NCBI GenBank assembly: GCA_050949825.1
Contig: JBMNGL010000003.1
Coordinates: 427,769 to 491,768 of the forward strand
Length of the DNA: 64,000 nucleotides
From: DTU019 sp050949825
GTDB lineage: Bacteria > Bacillota > Syntrophomonadia > Syntrophomonadales > Syntrophomonadaceae
Reading direction: 5' to 3'
Shown: positions 23,010-32,750 of the stretch, one piece after another
How positions within the stretch are numbered: position 1 is the stretch's first letter
How the letters are laid out: each line of letters opens with the position of its first letter
Program-made: the position numbers and the translations under genes
Notes under the pieces: generated by a model
Told to the model about the DNA's origin: nothing
The model's input: only the letters and a program-made list of their open reading frames with translations
Database searches by the model: none

Positions 23010-24851
23010 TTACATTAAGCCGGCCGGGTCCCGGGGCCTGGCCCGCACCTCGTTTTTATCAATGCCCAATGACTTGATTTTGTAATACAGGGTACTACGT
23101 GGAATTCCCAATAATTTTGCGGCTTTGGTTTTATTGTAGCGGCTGACCTGCAAGGCCTTAATAATGGCTTCCCGCTCATGCTTATCCAGCAGATTGTCCA
23201 AATGAGTAATACCGGCCTCTGCTTCTTCAGCCCTGCTGACAGGAGGCATACTGGACGGCGCCCTTTCAACTCCCTGCAGTGTATCCATAACCCCGGCTTC
23301 TTTCAGGGAGTCCAAGGTGACATAATCATCTTCCATAAGGATGACAACGCTTTCCAGCAGATTCTGCAACTGCCTCACATTACCCGGCCAATGGTAGGCT
23401 TCCAAAAGTTTCATGACCTCGCCATCAATACCTTTTATCTGGCGTCCATATTCCACACCCAGCCTGCGTAAGAATAGGCGGGTCAATCCGGGAATGTCAT
23501 CTTTTCTCTCCCGCAGCGGCGGTATTTCCAGAACCACTACACTTAAGCGATAATATAAATCACTGCGGAAGCGTTTTTCCTCAACCAATTCAGCCATATT
23601 GCGATTGGTAGCGGCCATAATGCGCACATCAGCGCTAATCGGGTTTGATCCTCCCACCCGGTAGAAGCGCCGCTCCTGTATGACCCGCAGCAATTTTGCC
23701 TGCATTTCCAGGGGCAGCTCCCCGATTTCATCCAAAAACAAAGTGCCCTCATGGGCCAATTCAAATTTACCCGCTTTCCCCGCCCGACTGGCGCCGGTAA
23801 ATGAACCGGACTCATAGCCAAACATCTCGCTTTCAAAAAGATTCTCAGGAATAGCGCTGCAGTTGATCTCTATATAGGGATGTTTGCGCCTTTTACTATT
23901 GTCGTAGATTACACGGGCCATAATCTCCTTGCCGGTGCCGCTTTCGCCCTGAATCAAGACGGTGGCATCCGTATCCGCAACCCGTTTAGCCTGTTCCAAA
24001 ATACGGCGGGTTTCAGGGTTTACGGTGTAAAATGGTTCTTCTCCAAGCAGATCTGGAGGACCGATAATACGCTCCAGATTTCTCACCCGGGTTTGGGCGT
24101 GGTCCAGCTTGTCGATCAACTTACGGGTGTGGCTGACATCCAGGCTGGTGCAAACCGCCCCCAGCATATCGCCGTTGGAAAAGACCACTGGAACCGCATT
24201 GCGAATCACATACAACCCGCTGTCCAACTCGGTTAGAATATTTTGATAAGATTGCATATGGTGTATCACCTGCAGCAGCAGGTCATCAGGGAAATAGTCC
24301 GCCAAATATTTACCAATAATATCCCGCGATGCAACACCATACATCCTTTCGGCAGCCAGGTTCCAGAAGCTGACGCGGCCGTCACAATCTATTACTTGAA
24401 TAGCCTCGACAATATTTTCCAAAACCGAGTACATATGTTCACCAAGCATCTCCAGTTTGGAGGAAAAACCATTGCAGACATCCCGGGCTGTCAACAGACC
24501 TACCACTTGACCGCCGTTATTGATTACAGGAAGGCGGCCCACCCTTTTTCGGCGCATAATATCGCGGGCCTCCACCAGGTCTTCATCCATAGTGGTAGTT
24601 ATGATATGACCGCTGCAAATGGCTTTGATGGGAAGATCCTGGGGCAGACCGTTGGATATATTGCGCACCAAAGTCTCTTTGGTAACCAGGCCGACAAATT
24701 CCTGTTTTTCATTAACCACTACCACTTCGTCCCAGTGGTTTTTCAGGATCAAATCCACCACCTCATCTACCGGGGTGCTGTGATTAACAGTTCCAAAATC
24801 CCTGGACATGGCCTCTGCAACCCGCAGTTCAGTTATGCGTAAATCCGGCAT
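23010..24851 (-). CDS. Sigma-54-dependent transcription activator with CBS and PAS sensor domains
   Basis: A 613-residue enhancer-binding protein. A CBS-domain pair covers about residues 10-125 (VNHSTPVDEVVDLILKNHWD, IMRRKRVGRLPVINNGGQVV), a PAS domain about 135-240 (VIDCDGRVSFWNLAAERMYG), the AAA+ domain about 265-500 and a Fis-type helix-turn-helix at the end (NKTKAAKLLGIPRSTLYYKI). The AAA+ core has Walker A GESGTGKE, the sigma-54 contact loop GSFTGA (usually GAFTGA) and LDEIGELP. The ATG at 24851 lies 8 bases after AAGGAAG. CBS pairs usually bind adenosyl ligands, so energy state or a CoA-type ligand might be sensed (inference). Its probable target is the adjacent hdr operon. Confidence 0.93.
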   Translation of the reverse strand: MPDLRITELRVAEAMSRDFGTVNHSTPVDEVVDLILKNHWDEVVVVNEKQEFVGLVTKETLVRNISNGLPQDLPIKAICSGHIITTTMDEDLVEARDIMRRKRVGRLPVINNGGQVVGLLTARDVCNGFSSKLEMLGEHMYSVLENIVEAIQVIDCDGRVSFWNLAAERMYGVASRDIIGKYLADYFPDDLLLQVIHHMQSYQNILTELDSGLYVIRNAVPVVFSNGDMLGAVCTSLDVSHTRKLIDKLDHAQTRVRNLERIIGPPDLLGEEPFYTVNPETRRILEQAKRVADTDATVLIQGESGTGKEIMARVIYDNSKRRKHPYIEINCSAIPENLFESEMFGYESGSFTGASRAGKAGKFELAHEGTLFLDEIGELPLEMQAKLLRVIQERRFYRVGGSNPISADVRIMAATNRNMAELVEEKRFRSDLYYRLSVVVLEIPPLRERKDDIPGLTRLFLRRLGVEYGRQIKGIDGEVMKLLEAYHWPGNVRQLQNLLESVVILMEDDYVTLDSLKEAGVMDTLQGVERAPSSMPPVSRAEEAEAGITHLDNLLDKHEREAIIKALQVSRYNKTKAAKLLGIPRSTLYYKIKSLGIDKNEVRARPRDPAGLM

Positions 24852-25196
24852 TACTATCACTTCCTTATCATTGCCGCCTATAATTCTTGCTTTGATTCAT
24901 GGTCTAATAATAAGAAGATTGACGGTATTTTGTCCAATCGCAGATATAATCAATATGCTTTGCGCGCCCGCCTGGTGGTAAAAAAGCGTCCTGGTTTATG
25001 TTTTTGCATAAAAATGCCCTTTTTTTGGTTTAACCTTAACCGCAAATGAGTCAGTGCATCAGGGGACGGTTCCGCAGCTCAGATGATTGGTGGAGCCATC
25101 CCTTGACTTACTTACCCATAAATCGCGTTCAGTGCGGACCGCTGTTAAGCTTGCCTGGGCGGGTCAACCTCTGGCAATTCATCCCCCATAGCCGGG
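24852..25196. other. Intergenic region upstream of the sigma-54 activator
   Basis: About 345 bases without a gene. On the minus strand GGGCATTTTTATGCA (near 25010-25025) loosely resembles a sigma-54 site and is not convincing. The right half contains CAGGGGACGGTTCC, a short motif often seen in dispersed Firmicute repeats. I see no hairpin strong enough to call. Confidence 0.4.
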
Positions 25197-25823
25197 TCAT
25201 TCCCTGATTGACGCCCTGTCATCGTTGAGCCTTCCGACCACAATTTCCAGCAGCAATTGGGTATGCGCCAGCCTTATCTCAGGGTCGCACAAATCCACTC
25301 CCACTATTTCTTTGGCCTGTGCCCCCAACAGAAAAGGAAAGCACAAACCGCTTAACAAATGAAGGGTCCGCAAATAAAGGGCATGTTCTTCCTGTTCCGG
25401 ATTAATTTGTCCAATGGTGTCTTTAAGCATTTTGATTCCTTCGGTTTTAAGAAAGGACATATATTCGATATGCTTATCCAGGGGTTTGTTATGAATGGCT
25501 TGATTAATCATATTTTTAATTATGTCGGGATACTTATTTACAATTTCAGTATATTTATTTATAAAAACAAATAGCCGCTGCTCATCATCGCCGCTTTCGC
25601 CCTTCAGCACTTCAAAGGTCCGGCGAAGTTCATCGGTAACCTCTATTAAGGCAGCATTGATCACCCCGTCTTTGGAACCGAAGTGATAGTTGACCGCCGC
25701 CACATTGACATTAGCCTGAGAGGCGATTTTGCGAATGGTAAGGTTTTGAAATCCCTCGGCAGCAATGATATCCATGGTAGCCTTTATTATCTTTTCTTTG
25801 GTTGTCAAATGGCATTTACGCAT
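25197..25823 (-). CDS. TetR family transcription repressor
   Basis: A 208-residue repressor with the TetR N-terminal helix-turn-helix (KIIKATMDIIAAEGFQNLTI, NVAAVNYHFGSKDGVINAAL). A helical ligand-binding domain of unknown specificity follows. It is divergent from the giant activase gene; the 166 bases between them hold a good promoter and a short palindrome that could be the operator. Such TetR proteins beside acyl-CoA genes often respond to acyl-CoA esters, which is inference here. Ribosome site weak (GTGAAGAA). Confidence 0.87.
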   Translation of the reverse strand: MRKCHLTTKEKIIKATMDIIAAEGFQNLTIRKIASQANVNVAAVNYHFGSKDGVINAALIEVTDELRRTFEVLKGESGDDEQRLFVFINKYTEIVNKYPDIIKNMINQAIHNKPLDKHIEYMSFLKTEGIKMLKDTIGQINPEQEEHALYLRTLHLLSGLCFPFLLGAQAKEIVGVDLCDPEIRLAHTQLLLEIVVGRLNDDRASIRE

Positions 25824-25908
25824 TTCTTCACTCGTGTTGTTTTAAGCAGCGTTTGATATAAGCATAGAGCATTTACAGCACGGCTTCAATATCTATTGCC
25901 ATCTGTCA

Positions 25909-25937
25909 TTGACACAACCGGGTTTTTAACCTACCAT
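25909..25937 (+). promoter_or_regulatory. SigmaA promoter of the activase gene
   Basis: A perfect TTGACA (25909-25914), a 17-base spacer and TACCAT (25932-25937). Confidence 0.6.
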
Positions 25938-25954
25938 AAAATCACCAATATTTC

Positions 25955-25965
25955 AAACAATGTTT
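25955..25965. promoter_or_regulatory. Candidate TetR operator
   Basis: AAACA-A-TGTTT is a perfect 11-base palindrome 18 bases downstream of the -10 element and 25 bases before the activase start, where a bound repressor would block transcription. It is short, so this is tentative. Confidence 0.3.
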
Positions 25966-25989
25966 TAATCCCAGGGGGAGGGGAAAACG

Positions 25990-28900
25990 GTGCCCAATCA
26001 TCTGCGTATGGGCCTGGATGTGGGTTCAACCACGGCCAAGTTGATCATAATAGACGACCATAATCGCATAATCTACGCCAATTATCTGCGCCACTATGCA
26101 GAAACCAAACGGCACACCATTGAATTGCTGAAAGATGCTTTCAATCAGGTGGGAAATCAGCCCCTAACGGCAATGGTTACCGGGTCGGCGGGGTTGGCCA
26201 TATCCTCCTGGTTGGGAATTCCCCATATTCAAGAGGTCATCGCCTGCAATCGAAGCATAGCGAAATACATTCCCCAGACCGATGTGGCCATTGAGCTGGG
26301 GGGCGAAGATGCCAAGATAACCTTTTTCCGCGGCGGCCTGGAGCAAAGGATGAATGGAATCTGCGCCGGGGGAACAGGTGCCTTTATTGATCAAATGGCA
26401 ACCCTTTTGGGAACCGATGTCAGCGGTTTAAATGAGCTGGCCCAAAAACACAGCACCATATATCCGGTGGCGGCACGCTGCGGCGTATTTGCCAAGACCG
26501 ATATTCAGGTTTTATTAAATGAAGGCGCCCGCAGGGAAGATATTGCCGCTTCCGTATTTCAGGCGGTGGTCAACCAGACCATCAGCGGCCTGGCCTGCGG
26601 CAGGCCTATATCCGGCAAGGTCGCCTTTCTGGGCGGTCCCTTATGGTTCTTATCCGAGCTGCGGCAGAGGTTTAAGGATACCTTAAAGCTTAGCGATAGC
26701 CAGGCCTTATTCCCACCACACGCCCAGTTCTTCGTGGCTATGGGAGCTGCTTTAGCATCCGACTCCACCGCTGTCATCCGTTTAGCAGGCCTGATCAAGC
26801 GCCTGGAAGCGGTAGATTTGTCCAACTATCACGAGATATCCCACCTGCCGCCTCTCTTCAGGGATTCCCAGGAGTTGGAGCAGTTTTGCCGCAGACATGC
26901 CGAGCACCATATCATGCAGAGCGATTTGGATGCTTTGTGCGGAGACTGTTATCTGGGCATAGATGCTGGTTCAACCACTACCAAAGCCGCTCTCATCGAT
27001 GCCGATGGGACCCTTTTCTATTCATTTTATGCCAATAATAGCGGCAGTCCCTTGCATTCAGCCATAGAGATGCTCAAAGACCTGTACAACCGTCTGCCGG
27101 CCGCAGCCAATATCACTCAGACGGCCGTAACCGGCTATGGCGAAGGGCTTTTAAAGGCCGCCTTGCGCATTGATGTGGGAGAAGTGGAAACCGTGGCCCA
27201 TTATACTGCGGCGCAGTTTTTTGATCCCGATGTTGACCTGATACTGGACATTGGCGGCCAGGACATGAAATGCCTGCAGATCAAAGACGGGGTCATTGAA
27301 AATATTATGCTGAATGAATCCTGCTCATCAGGATGCGGCTCCTTTATTGAAGGGTTCGCCCATTCATTGAATATCACGGTACAGGAATTTGCCAGTTTGG
27401 CATTGGACTCTCTGTCCCCGGTAGATTTGGGTTCACGCTGCACCGTCTTTATGAACTCCATGGTTAAACAGGCCCAGAAGGAAGGGGCCACCGTGGGGGA
27501 TATCTCAGCCGGGCTGTCTTATTCGGTGATCAAGAATGCCCTGTTTAAGGTAATCAAGATGAGAAATCCCGGCGATTTGGGCGATCGCATCGTAGTGCAG
27601 GGCGGCACCTTTCAAAATGACGCGGTCTTGAGATGCCTGGAGATAATTGCAGAAAAAGAGGTCATCCGCCCCAATATCGCTCCTATTATGGGAGCCTTCG
27701 GAGCCGCTCTGATTGCCAGAAATCACAGCCGGGCGGGTCAAAACAGTTCACTTTTGCCCCAAGAACAACTGGAGCATTTTTCCATAGATACCCGCCTGGC
27801 TCGGTGTGGCCGCTGCGAAAACAACTGCATGCTCACTATTAACAGATTTCAGGATGGCAGCAGGTTCCTGTCCGGCAATCGCTGTGAAAAACCCCTGACC
27901 GGCAAAGGCCGCCGGCAATCCGTCCCCAATCTCTACGAATACAAGTACCAATGCCTGCAAAGCTATGAACCCCTGGCGGAAGAGGAGGCCTCCCATGGTG
28001 TTATCGGCCTCCCCATGGCCCTTAACATGTATGAAAACTACCCCTTCTGGTTCACCTTTTTCACCTCCCTGGGCTTCAGGGTGCAAACATCTCCCCGTTC
28101 TTCGCGATCCCTCTATGAAGCGGGCAGTGAGACCATCCCCTCCGATACGGCCTGTTTTCCTGCCAAACTGGCTCATGGGCACATCGCCGCCTTGATAAAG
28201 CAGGGCGTTAAACTAATCTTTTACCCCTGTATTGTTCACGAGCGTCGCGAACAAAGCGAAGCCAATCATCATTTTAACTGCCCCATGGTTATTTCCTATC
28301 CGGAAGTAATTAAAAATAATATGGACATGATCAGGGAAAACCAGGTGAGATTGATGACCCCCTTCCTGCCCTATAGCGACAAACAGCGACTCATCACGCG
28401 GCTGCAGCAGGAATTTAAGGACTTTGGATTTTCCAAATCGGAAATTACCCGGGCGGTGGACGCCGCCTGGCAGGAAGATGAGCGCTTCAAGGCCGACATC
28501 CGCCAAAAAGGGGATGAAGTGCTGGCCTATTTAGAGGAAACCGGTACCCGGGGAATCGTTTTGGCCGGCCGCCCCTACCATCTGGATCCGGAAATCAATC
28601 ACGGCCTGCCGGAAATTGTGGCCTCCCTGGGTATGGCCATCCTAACCGAAGACGCCGTGGCGCACCGGGGGCAAGTTGAACGGCCCCTGCGGGTTATTGA
28701 TCAGTGGATGTACCATTCGCGCCTGTATGCTGCGGCCAGCTTTACGGCAACTCAATCCAACCTGGAACTGGTTCAGCTTAATTCTTTCGGCTGTGGGCTT
28801 GATGCCATCACCAGCGATCAGGTGCAAGAGATCTTGAAGGCCCGGGGCAAGACCTATACCCTGCTCAAGATTGATGAAGGGGCCAATCTCGGTGCAGCCA

Positions 28901-30297
28901 GGATCAGACTGCGCTCCCTGGCGGCAGCCGTGGCGGGCAGGAAAACCAGCCAGATAAAGAAACCGCGCTCTTACACGCAAAAGCGCATTGTGTTCAGCGA
29001 AGCCATGAAGCACAGCCACACCATATTGTTTCCACAGATGTCGCCCATGCATTTCGAGTTTTTGCAAGAGGTATTGGCTACGGAAGGCTATCGGGCAGAA
29101 TTGCTCCCGGTCGTAGAAAAATCGGCCATCGATGAAGGCTTAAAATATGTGAATAATGATGCCTGCTATCCTGCCATCATCGTCATTGGGCAGCTTTTGG
29201 AAGCCCTGCAATCAGGCCGCTATGACCTTAACCGCACCTCGGTGGTGATCAGCCAGACCGGGGGGGGGTGCCGGGCCACCAACTATATCGGCCTGCTGCG
29301 CAAAGCGCTTAAAGAAGCCGGTTTGGAGAACATTCCGGTATTATCGGCCAACCACTATGGCGCCGAGAAGAATCCGGGCTTCAAAATAACCTTAAGCCTG
29401 ATTAAAAAAGCCATTGATGCGGTGGTTTATGGCGATTTGCTGATGCGGGTGCTGCACCGGGTGCGGCCTTATGAGTTGATCCCGGGTTCAGCCGAAATGC
29501 TCTACCAGAGATGGGTAAAGCGCTGCAAAACCCAGCTCATCTCCGGCAATAAGCAGGAATATGAGGACAATCTGCGCGGCATCATCAAGGAATTTGACCG
29601 CCTGGAAATATCCGCCCAGCCAAAGCCCCGCGTGGGAATCGTGGGAGAAATACTGGTCAAATACCATCCCGCAGCCAATAACAACATCGTCAGGCTTTTG
29701 GAAAGCGAAGGCGCCGAGGTAATCATGCCCGACCTGTTGGATTTCTTTTTATATTGCGCCTATGATTATCTTTTTAACTTCCGCTATCTTTATGGCAAAA
29801 AGCGCTACTACCTGGCCGGGAAGTACTTGATTCATTACCTGGAAAGCAAGCGCCGGCTTATGAACCAGCTTTTGAATCAAAGCCGCAGGTTTACAGCCCC
29901 CAGCTCTATTTACCATAAGGCCGAACTGGCCAGTCAGATCATGTCGCTGGGCCACCATTGTGGTGAAGGCTGGTTTCTAACCGCAGAAATGGTTGATTTG
30001 ATTAATAGCGGCGCCCCCAATATCGTCTGCATGCAGCCCTTTGGCTGCCTGCCCAATCATGTGACCGGCAAAGGAATGCTAAAAGAACTGAAAAGGCACT
30101 ATCCACAGGCCAATATAACCGCCATAGACTATGATCCCGGGGCCAGTGAAGTCAATCAATTGAACCGCCTCAAACTGATGCTTGCGGTTGCCTTCCAAGA
30201 GCAGGGGCTCACAGGCAAGTCCGGACAGCCTGCACATAAAGACGACTCCTCACCACTCCCGGGCGGAACCGGCGACGGCTCCTTCACTATTACTTAA
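25990..30297 (+). CDS. Giant acyl-CoA dehydratase activase (BcrAD/BadFG ATPase repeats plus DUF2229 and HgdB-like parts)
   Basis: A 1435-residue fusion. Two ASKHA ATPase domains lie at about residues 5-260 and 320-575, each with the phosphate motif (GLDVGSTTAK, GIDAGSTTTK) and a 4Fe-4S ligand loop (GICAGGTGAFID, SCSSGCGSFIEG). A CGRCENNC cluster (about 600) is followed by a DUF2229 CoA-activase region from about 670. An HgdB-like part from about 995 contains NNDACYPAIIVIGQ and QTGGGCRATNY. Such proteins use ATP to drive a low-potential electron into 2-hydroxyacyl-CoA dehydratases or related reductases. The GTG start has GGGGGAGGGG upstream. No separate dehydratase genes are in the window, so the electron acceptor is unknown; the C-terminal domain may itself be a partner. 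Confidence 0.92.
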   Translation: MPNHLRMGLDVGSTTAKLIIIDDHNRIIYANYLRHYAETKRHTIELLKDAFNQVGNQPLTAMVTGSAGLAISSWLGIPHIQEVIACNRSIAKYIPQTDVAIELGGEDAKITFFRGGLEQRMNGICAGGTGAFIDQMATLLGTDVSGLNELAQKHSTIYPVAARCGVFAKTDIQVLLNEGARREDIAASVFQAVVNQTISGLACGRPISGKVAFLGGPLWFLSELRQRFKDTLKLSDSQALFPPHAQFFVAMGAALASDSTAVIRLAGLIKRLEAVDLSNYHEISHLPPLFRDSQELEQFCRRHAEHHIMQSDLDALCGDCYLGIDAGSTTTKAALIDADGTLFYSFYANNSGSPLHSAIEMLKDLYNRLPAAANITQTAVTGYGEGLLKAALRIDVGEVETVAHYTAAQFFDPDVDLILDIGGQDMKCLQIKDGVIENIMLNESCSSGCGSFIEGFAHSLNITVQEFASLALDSLSPVDLGSRCTVFMNSMVKQAQKEGATVGDISAGLSYSVIKNALFKVIKMRNPGDLGDRIVVQGGTFQNDAVLRCLEIIAEKEVIRPNIAPIMGAFGAALIARNHSRAGQNSSLLPQEQLEHFSIDTRLARCGRCENNCMLTINRFQDGSRFLSGNRCEKPLTGKGRRQSVPNLYEYKYQCLQSYEPLAEEEASHGVIGLPMALNMYENYPFWFTFFTSLGFRVQTSPRSSRSLYEAGSETIPSDTACFPAKLAHGHIAALIKQGVKLIFYPCIVHERREQSEANHHFNCPMVISYPEVIKNNMDMIRENQVRLMTPFLPYSDKQRLITRLQQEFKDFGFSKSEITRAVDAAWQEDERFKADIRQKGDEVLAYLEETGTRGIVLAGRPYHLDPEINHGLPEIVASLGMAILTEDAVAHRGQVERPLRVIDQWMYHSRLYAAASFTATQSNLELVQLNSFGCGLDAITSDQVQEILKARGKTYTLLKIDEGANLGAARIRLRSLAAAVAGRKTSQIKKPRSYTQKRIVFSEAMKHSHTILFPQMSPMHFEFLQEVLATEGYRAELLPVVEKSAIDEGLKYVNNDACYPAIIVIGQLLEALQSGRYDLNRTSVVISQTGGGCRATNYIGLLRKALKEAGLENIPVLSANHYGAEKNPGFKITLSLIKKAIDAVVYGDLLMRVLHRVRPYELIPGSAEMLYQRWVKRCKTQLISGNKQEYEDNLRGIIKEFDRLEISAQPKPRVGIVGEILVKYHPAANNNIVRLLESEGAEVIMPDLLDFFLYCAYDYLFNFRYLYGKKRYYLAGKYLIHYLESKRRLMNQLLNQSRRFTAPSSIYHKAELASQIMSLGHHCGEGWFLTAEMVDLINSGAPNIVCMQPFGCLPNHVTGKGMLKELKRHYPQANITAIDYDPGASEVNQLNRLKLMLAVAFQEQGLTGKSGQPAHKDDSSPLPGGTGDGSFTIT

Positions 30298-30554
30298 CCC
30301 GAACGAGGTGAGTTTCCCCGGCCCCTGTATCACCGGCCTGCCAGGCCATCTGCTGCCTAAAGCAGGGGTGCTTTTATGCACTCCGCCAGGGGCTATAGTT
30401 AAACCATTGCGGCAGAATCTCCGGTCAAAAGCTCGGTATTTCCCCCCTGAACCAGCAACAGCACCTGTTGGCGGGCCAGCCCCTTTTAAAACTGCAAGAA
30501 TGCGGTTTAATCTGCGTACCATTGGTAAGATTTTCGTGAGAAGGGGAATTTAGT
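30298..30554. other. Intergenic region after the activase
   Basis: 257 bases. GGGGTGC-TTTTAT-GCACTCC (about 30365-30385) forms a short hairpin inside a purine/pyrimidine-rich stretch and may end the activase transcript. No gene is seen. Confidence 0.4.
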
Positions 30555-32750
30555 ATGCACGCAAAACAAATCAAAAGCATCAGCATCCTGCTGACCATCT
30601 TCATGTTTTCTACCATGCTAAGCGGCTGCAGCCCAAGCAGTCAGAAAATGCTGGAGGAAAGGTTCGGTCCGGCTAAAACCGCTGCGGCTTCCGAGTTCGC
30701 GCCGTACCGCGAAGTGGAGGTGAAGGTCAACCCCCAGGTAGCTCCCTACCGGGTGAAAAGTGAGCTGTCCAATGTTGAGAACCGCAACCGCTTCGAGTTC
30801 TCTCCCCAGGCCCGGGCGCGGCTGGCCGAAAACGGCTTTGTAGTCCTGCCGCAAATGCATCGTGAGTTCTTCATGCTTTATGAATTCAACCGTTATGATG
30901 GCATACCAAATCTGATTACAACCGATGCCATGCTGCACAACTATCATCTGTTTTTCCAGCATTTGTTGAAGAGCGCGGAAGAGAGCCAGCTTCGCGACGA
31001 ACTCCAGAAGCTGAACCAGGGTATGCTGCTGGCTTCGCAAAAGCAATATAATGCCTTGAAGAACAGCCCATGGAAAAACGCCGCCCGGCGTAATCTGGCC
31101 TTTTATGCGGTGGGAAGCTGCCTGCTCGATCCCGGCACCAGTATTCCCCGCGAGGTGCAAAAGGAAGTCCAGGCCGAATTGGCCCTCATACGAGAACACG
31201 AGCAGACCACGGTTTCACCCCTGATGGCCATGGGTGCGGCGGCAGATCCGCTGGAATCCCTGCAAGAGGATTATACCCAGTACATTCCCCGGGGACATTA
31301 TACGCGCAGTGAAAACCTCAAATCCTACTTTCAAAATATGATGTGGTATGGCCGCATGACCTTTCGGCTCAAAAATGAAGATGAGACCCGCTCCGCGGTG
31401 CTTATGACACTGGCCTTGCGGGAAGGCGACAACCAGGAGGCCTGGGACAAGATCTATCAAACCACCGCCTTTTTTGTCGGGGAGAGCGATGACCCGGGGT
31501 GCCGGGAGTATTCCCGCCTTTTGGAACAGGTTTATGGCGAGGAGAGTACCCTTAAGACTTTAATTAATAATGAAGAGCAATGGCAGGAGTTTTTAGCAAA
31601 AGCCAAAGATTTAAAAGGACCCTCTATCAACTCCATCCCTATTTTTGATGCTTCCATTCAACCGGACCGGGAACAGGAAGTGAAAGGATTCCGCTTTATG
31701 GGACAGCGCTACACTGTTGACGCCGATATTTTTCAACGCTTGATTTACCGTGAAGTGGGCGAAAACCAGCAGGGAGAACGCCGCCTCCTGCCCAGGGGAT
31801 TGGATATCCCCGCCGCCATGGGTTCAAAAGAGGCTTACAAAATATTGGAGGCTGCCGGCGAAACCCAATATCAAAACTATCCCCAGAATATGACCCTGCT
31901 GCAGCAGCGCCTGTCGGAACAGGATGCCTCAGTGTGGCACCAAAACCTCTATTGGAGCTGGATGAAGACCTTAAAACCCCTGACCGAGGAAAAACCGGTC
32001 GGCTATCCCAGCTTTATGCTTAACCAGGCCTGGGTCAGGAAAGAGTTAAACACATATCTGGCCAGTTGGACCGAACTCAAACACGATACCATCCTCTATT
32101 CCAAACAAAACTATGCCGAAATGGGCGGCGGCTATGATGATAAAATCGACGACCGGGGCTATGTTGAGCCCAATCCATATTGCTACGCTAACCTGGCTTC
32201 ACTGGCGGCTATGACCCGGGAGGGGTTGCAGAGCAGGGGATTGATTGCGGAGCGGGACGCACAAAGCCTGCAAATAATGGAGACTTTGGCTTTAAACCTG
32301 AAGAACATCTCCGAAAAAGAACTTCAAAACCAGGCCTTGAGCGAGGATGAATACGAATTAATCCGCAGCTTTGGGGGGCAGCTGGAGCATTTCTGGATGG
32401 AAACCCTGCGCGATCAAGCAGACGGGGGACGCTCCTACCTGCTGACCAATTACCCGGCCATGCTGGTGGCTGACGTAGCTACAGCCCCGCCGGATCTGGT
32501 GTTGGAAGAAGGCAACGGCTATGTTCACTCCATCTATGCAGTGGTTCCGGTTGACGGCAAGCTGCGCATCGTTAAAGGCGGCGTTTACAGCCATTATGAA
32601 TTCCCCTGGCCGGCCTCCGACCGGCTGACCGATGAGAAATGGCGCGAGATGCTGGACAACAAAGAGGCCCCTTGCACCCCAGAATGGACCCAGGCATATG
32701 CAGTGGAGGGAGAATGCCGCACCGTCATGCCCTGGGAAAATGAGTCGTGA
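30555..32750 (+). CDS. DUF3160 lipoprotein
   Basis: A 731-residue exported lipoprotein. A short basic N-terminus and hydrophobic core end in the lipobox LSGC (Cys about residue 24). The mature part matches the DUF3160 family: LPQMHREFFMLYEFNRYDGI, LITTDAMLHNYHLFFQHLLK, and the later MGGGYDDKIDDRGYVEPNPY with LTNYPAMLVADVATAP. No reaction is known for the family; it is mostly found on the surface of anaerobic Firmicutes and some archaea. AAGGGG precedes the ATG. The next gene overlaps by 4 bases (GTGA), so the two are co-translated and may act together at the membrane. Confidence 0.88.
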   Translation: MHAKQIKSISILLTIFMFSTMLSGCSPSSQKMLEERFGPAKTAAASEFAPYREVEVKVNPQVAPYRVKSELSNVENRNRFEFSPQARARLAENGFVVLPQMHREFFMLYEFNRYDGIPNLITTDAMLHNYHLFFQHLLKSAEESQLRDELQKLNQGMLLASQKQYNALKNSPWKNAARRNLAFYAVGSCLLDPGTSIPREVQKEVQAELALIREHEQTTVSPLMAMGAAADPLESLQEDYTQYIPRGHYTRSENLKSYFQNMMWYGRMTFRLKNEDETRSAVLMTLALREGDNQEAWDKIYQTTAFFVGESDDPGCREYSRLLEQVYGEESTLKTLINNEEQWQEFLAKAKDLKGPSINSIPIFDASIQPDREQEVKGFRFMGQRYTVDADIFQRLIYREVGENQQGERRLLPRGLDIPAAMGSKEAYKILEAAGETQYQNYPQNMTLLQQRLSEQDASVWHQNLYWSWMKTLKPLTEEKPVGYPSFMLNQAWVRKELNTYLASWTELKHDTILYSKQNYAEMGGGYDDKIDDRGYVEPNPYCYANLASLAAMTREGLQSRGLIAERDAQSLQIMETLALNLKNISEKELQNQALSEDEYELIRSFGGQLEHFWMETLRDQADGGRSYLLTNYPAMLVADVATAPPDLVLEEGNGYVHSIYAVVPVDGKLRIVKGGVYSHYEFPWPASDRLTDEKWREMLDNKEAPCTPEWTQAYAVEGECRTVMPWENES

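Noticed and set aside
25005..25030. Second sigma-54-like site (GGGCATTTTTATGCA) upstream of the activator gene
   Set aside because: The -24 element lacks the TGGCA pattern at the correct spacing and it is about 160 bases from the start codon.
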